A stretch of 64,000 bases of DNA from Pelobates cultripes (taxonomy: Eukaryota; Chordata; Amphibia; Anura; Pelobatidae): the NCBI GenBank assembly GCA_933207985.1, contig OW240917.1, positions 114,853,646 through 114,917,645 on the forward strand, written 5' to 3'. The notes under the pieces were generated by a model. It did no database searches. It was not told the DNA's origin and saw only the letters and a list, made by a program, of their open reading frames with translations. The position numbers were made by a program, and so were the translations under genes. This document shows, piece after piece, positions 61,504 to 64,000 of this stretch; the stretch's first letter is position 1; every line of letters begins with the position of its first letter.

Positions 61504-63059
61504 CTGTTTGGGAGAAATAACAGTGATTAAGCAATTAACACAAAGATCATGGCAACATTGTTTATAGCAGGTTCCAAGACTTAAAGGGAAATCAAAGCAT
61601 AATCAAATAATCTATCAAAATGTTTATTCTTTTATATTCCTATATTATTCCTGTAATCGCCAGCTATATCATATCAGTGAATTCCATTTACTTGGAAAGC
61701 CACCTAATGCAGGCGTAGACAGATAGACTGACAGCTAACTAGTTAGCAAGTAGTCTATAACGCGGCTTAAAGTTTCAGTCAACTTTGCAAATTATTTATC
61801 TACAAGGTATCCCATAGACATTAATGGTGACTTTGGTAGATAAACCATTTGAAAAGCTTTTCTAACAAATACAAACAAATTAAATCAAGACCCTGACATG
61901 TGTGACAAGAGATTGGTAAATTGTGCAGGTTTAATTTCCTCCTTGTTCATTGCAAAATGAGTCCCTGCATGAAAGAGAAATGAGCAGTGAGACTGTAAAA
62001 CTGCTTCAGTAGGTTGCATTTGTTTTGATGCCTATAGTGTTCCTTTAAAGATTTTATTTACAGATAATTAAAATCAACTCTTTAGTTTAGTACATTTCTT
62101 CTTTAAGCCAAAAAAGAATAGGGCACTCTGTGTGTGTTTGGTTGTTTAAAAGAAATAAAAGATGTGAAGCAAATAAAACCATTTAATATCACCGTTTCCT
62201 GACGTGACACTATGCTGAGCTGAGAAATGCTGAGAAAGGACACATTGTTTTGGGGCCGCTGACGTGCTTGCCAGATTAGGTTGAAAGCCACATTTAAGAC
62301 CTACTTCAGGGTGACATCATGTGTAAGGAATACTAATTTCTTCTAGTTAAACTAAACATTGTTTTTATTGTCCCCTCCCCTGTCGACATCAGACGAGCGT
62401 GGGCGAAGCCTGACCCAGTGCCGAGGGACATCGGTGTTGGATTCAGGTAAGTCACTGAAGGGGTTTGAACCCCTTCAGCAACGTGGGATGGGGGGTTGGA
62501 GGGAGGGGGGCACTGCAGGATCCTGCAGTGCCAGGAAAACGGATTTGTTTTCCTGGCACTGGAGAGTCCCTTTAATGACAGAACACAGTACAAAATGTTT
62601 AAGCCATTGTGTCATTGTATGCTCTGATCACTCTGTTGTAACAATATTTTAATTGTTGAATTAATTTTAATGAAATAAAGTATATTTTTATTAGAATTGT
62701 TGTGGATTCATGGAGACAAGCTTAGTGATTCTTTTTAGTTACTGAATATGGTATTCTGTATGCTAATACCACATTTCACAAGTACTTTATCATATTTACT
62801 ATGAGTGCATAATGAATTACTGAATGGCAGATAGACAGATGTGCACATAGAAGTTAGATCTAGCTCAGACACGGTGTATCATGGAAGTTCTAGTACAAGA
62901 ACAAGTGATGCTTCATGTTTGCCTCCCCCTACCGTGTACATCTAAAAGTTATAGACCAATTTCTATATTGAGATGACTGCTTTTTTATCCACGTTTACTG
63001 TTGTGCAGAAATGTGCGGAATATAAATTCAATAAAATACATATGAAATAATAGTATTAC
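61504..63059 (-). other. ANK2 intron
   Basis: About 1.56 kb with a T2-type MITE part at about 62375-62575. No exon seen. Confidence 0.7.
62375..62575. mobile_element. Right part of a T2-type MITE
   Basis: Hairpins GAAGGGGTTTGAACCCCTTC and GTGCCAGGAAAAC/GTTTTCCTGGCAC lead to 'gagtccctttaa', with TTAA at 62572-62575. The left half is missing. Confidence 0.65.
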
Positions 63060-63158
63060 CTTTGTTTTAACTGAAACTCCAGCTCCGTGTGTAAGAAGGA
63101 AGTTCACCATCTTAATGTTTCCATAATGACTTGCTACAATTAGTGGCGTGTAACCAAG
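63060..63158 (-). CDS. ANK2: ANK2 ankyrin-repeat exon '[16 protein letters not shown]'
   Basis: 99 bp, one repeat: [20 protein letters not shown] then [13 protein letters not shown]. Same one-exon-one-repeat design as the next two exons. Acceptor TTCTAG, donor GTAATA. This is the most 5' exon in the window; further repeats lie beyond 64000. Confidence 0.95.
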
Positions 63159-64000
63159 CTAGAAAAATGCAAATTCATTAATAAACTAAAGCCCAAAGAC
63201 ACCAGTTCCCAACAGATGACTGACTGTTGACATGCATAGGTGTCATCACACCTTCCACACCAGTAAACAAAAATACATAAAACGTGTTAGATATCATGCA
63301 TGTAGGAAGAACATATCCTGTTTATTATTTTCACAGAGATCTGTTAATTCTGCCTCTGCAGACTTATTTCACCAGTCATGAGCATCACAGACCACATAAT
63401 TTCAGGGTTCTAGAGTCACTGGAGTTCAGAAGAAGTGATAATGGCCAAAAGGAGGAGAGTTGGAAAAATAGCTGACTTGGAGATTTTTTTTCTCACTTAG
63501 CTAAACGGTCTAAAAATTGCAACCCATTTAGTTCATATAGTATGTTTCTTACAACAGGTGAAAGGTTGTTGCAAGTGGGCTGGCCATAGCAGGACAATGG
63601 GTTTAAGTCTCGAGAAGTATATCCAAACAGGAAATGCAGGAAATGAGAAGCCCAACAGGAGAAATAGATAGAGACGTATTACCGGACCTTAAAATGACCT
63701 GGCTTAACGTATATAAACAAAGAGAGACAGAGTCAGCATACTAGCCAAGGTCAAGGATACAGATAGGCGGATAAATGAAAGGACAAGCCGGGTCAGGATT
63801 ACAGAGATATTCAAAATTCCTACAAACTAGCCGAGATCAAAACCAGAATACACATAGAAGACGTAAAGAACTCATTAATCGGAAACTAAAATAGAAGCCG
63901 CAATAGGGCAAAAAAAACAGGGTCAAAATAAGATTAAATATGCATACCTACACTCTGATTGGCCCACATCAACTTTGTGACCCCAAAAAGTGCAAAAATA
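63159..64000 (-). other. ANK2 intron, 3' end only
   Basis: No exon seen. From about 63590 the sequence looks like an interspersed repeat, including 'agccaaggtcaaggatacag' and 'gacaagccgggtcaggatta', related (opposite strand) to 2930-3150. Confidence 0.55.

Overview
The window reads as vertebrate nuclear DNA, most likely from a frog. It has spliced exons with GT/AG borders, AT-rich introns, and a dense load of TTAA-flanked MITEs, a Uribo-like piggyBac transposon and an L1-type ORF1, a combination familiar from anuran genomes. The species cannot be read from the sequence. Two runs of exactly 100 N (10675-10774 and 28245-28344) divide it into three contigs: 1-10674, 10775-28244 and 28345-64000.

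Contig 1 is almost entirely mobile DNA. It holds a 6-kb piggyBac element (522-6512, flanked by TTAA) with an intact 563-residue transposase, hairpin-rich left end and an internal array of about seven to eight ~390-bp tandem units. Further right is an L1-type element (from about 8258) with an intact 369-residue ORF1 but no visible ORF2, running into a 165-166-bp tandem array that reaches the first gap.

Contigs 2 and 3 carry the minus strand of one host gene, ankyrin-2 (ANK2, ankyrin-B), read from high to low coordinates. Contig 3 has the last ankyrin-repeat exons (63060-63158, 61405-61503, 58163-58261), linker exons (55115-55190, 49966-50110, 45479-45581, 44659-44762), a 36-bp micro-exon (41817-41852) and the ZU5-region exons (36503-36727 down to 29224-29320). 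All exons join in frame with GT/AG introns. The 5' end of the gene lies beyond position 64000. The exons after the ZU5 region (UPA, death domain, C-terminal tail) are not found in the window.

Contig 2 (10967-28244) is a second copy, only slightly diverged, of 28965-46256, with the same nine exons. Because the copy starts and stops at assembly gaps, the simplest reading is that the second haplotype was left in the scaffold as a false tandem duplication. The block is, however, frame-preserving (nine exons, 1,236 nt, phase 2 to phase 2), so a real duplication would encode a tandem ZU5 protein and should be excluded by read depth.

Introns hold several T2-type MITEs (TTAAAGG ends, TTAA target sites) built from consecutive hairpins, a solo LTR nested in one of them, a 215-bp AT microsatellite, and fragments of other repeats. 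I found no tRNA, rRNA, CRISPR array or bacterial-type gene, and no clearly new biological system. The most useful points are the duplicated ANK2 block, the intact piggyBac element with unusual architecture, and paired loop-to-loop deletions in a hairpin MITE.
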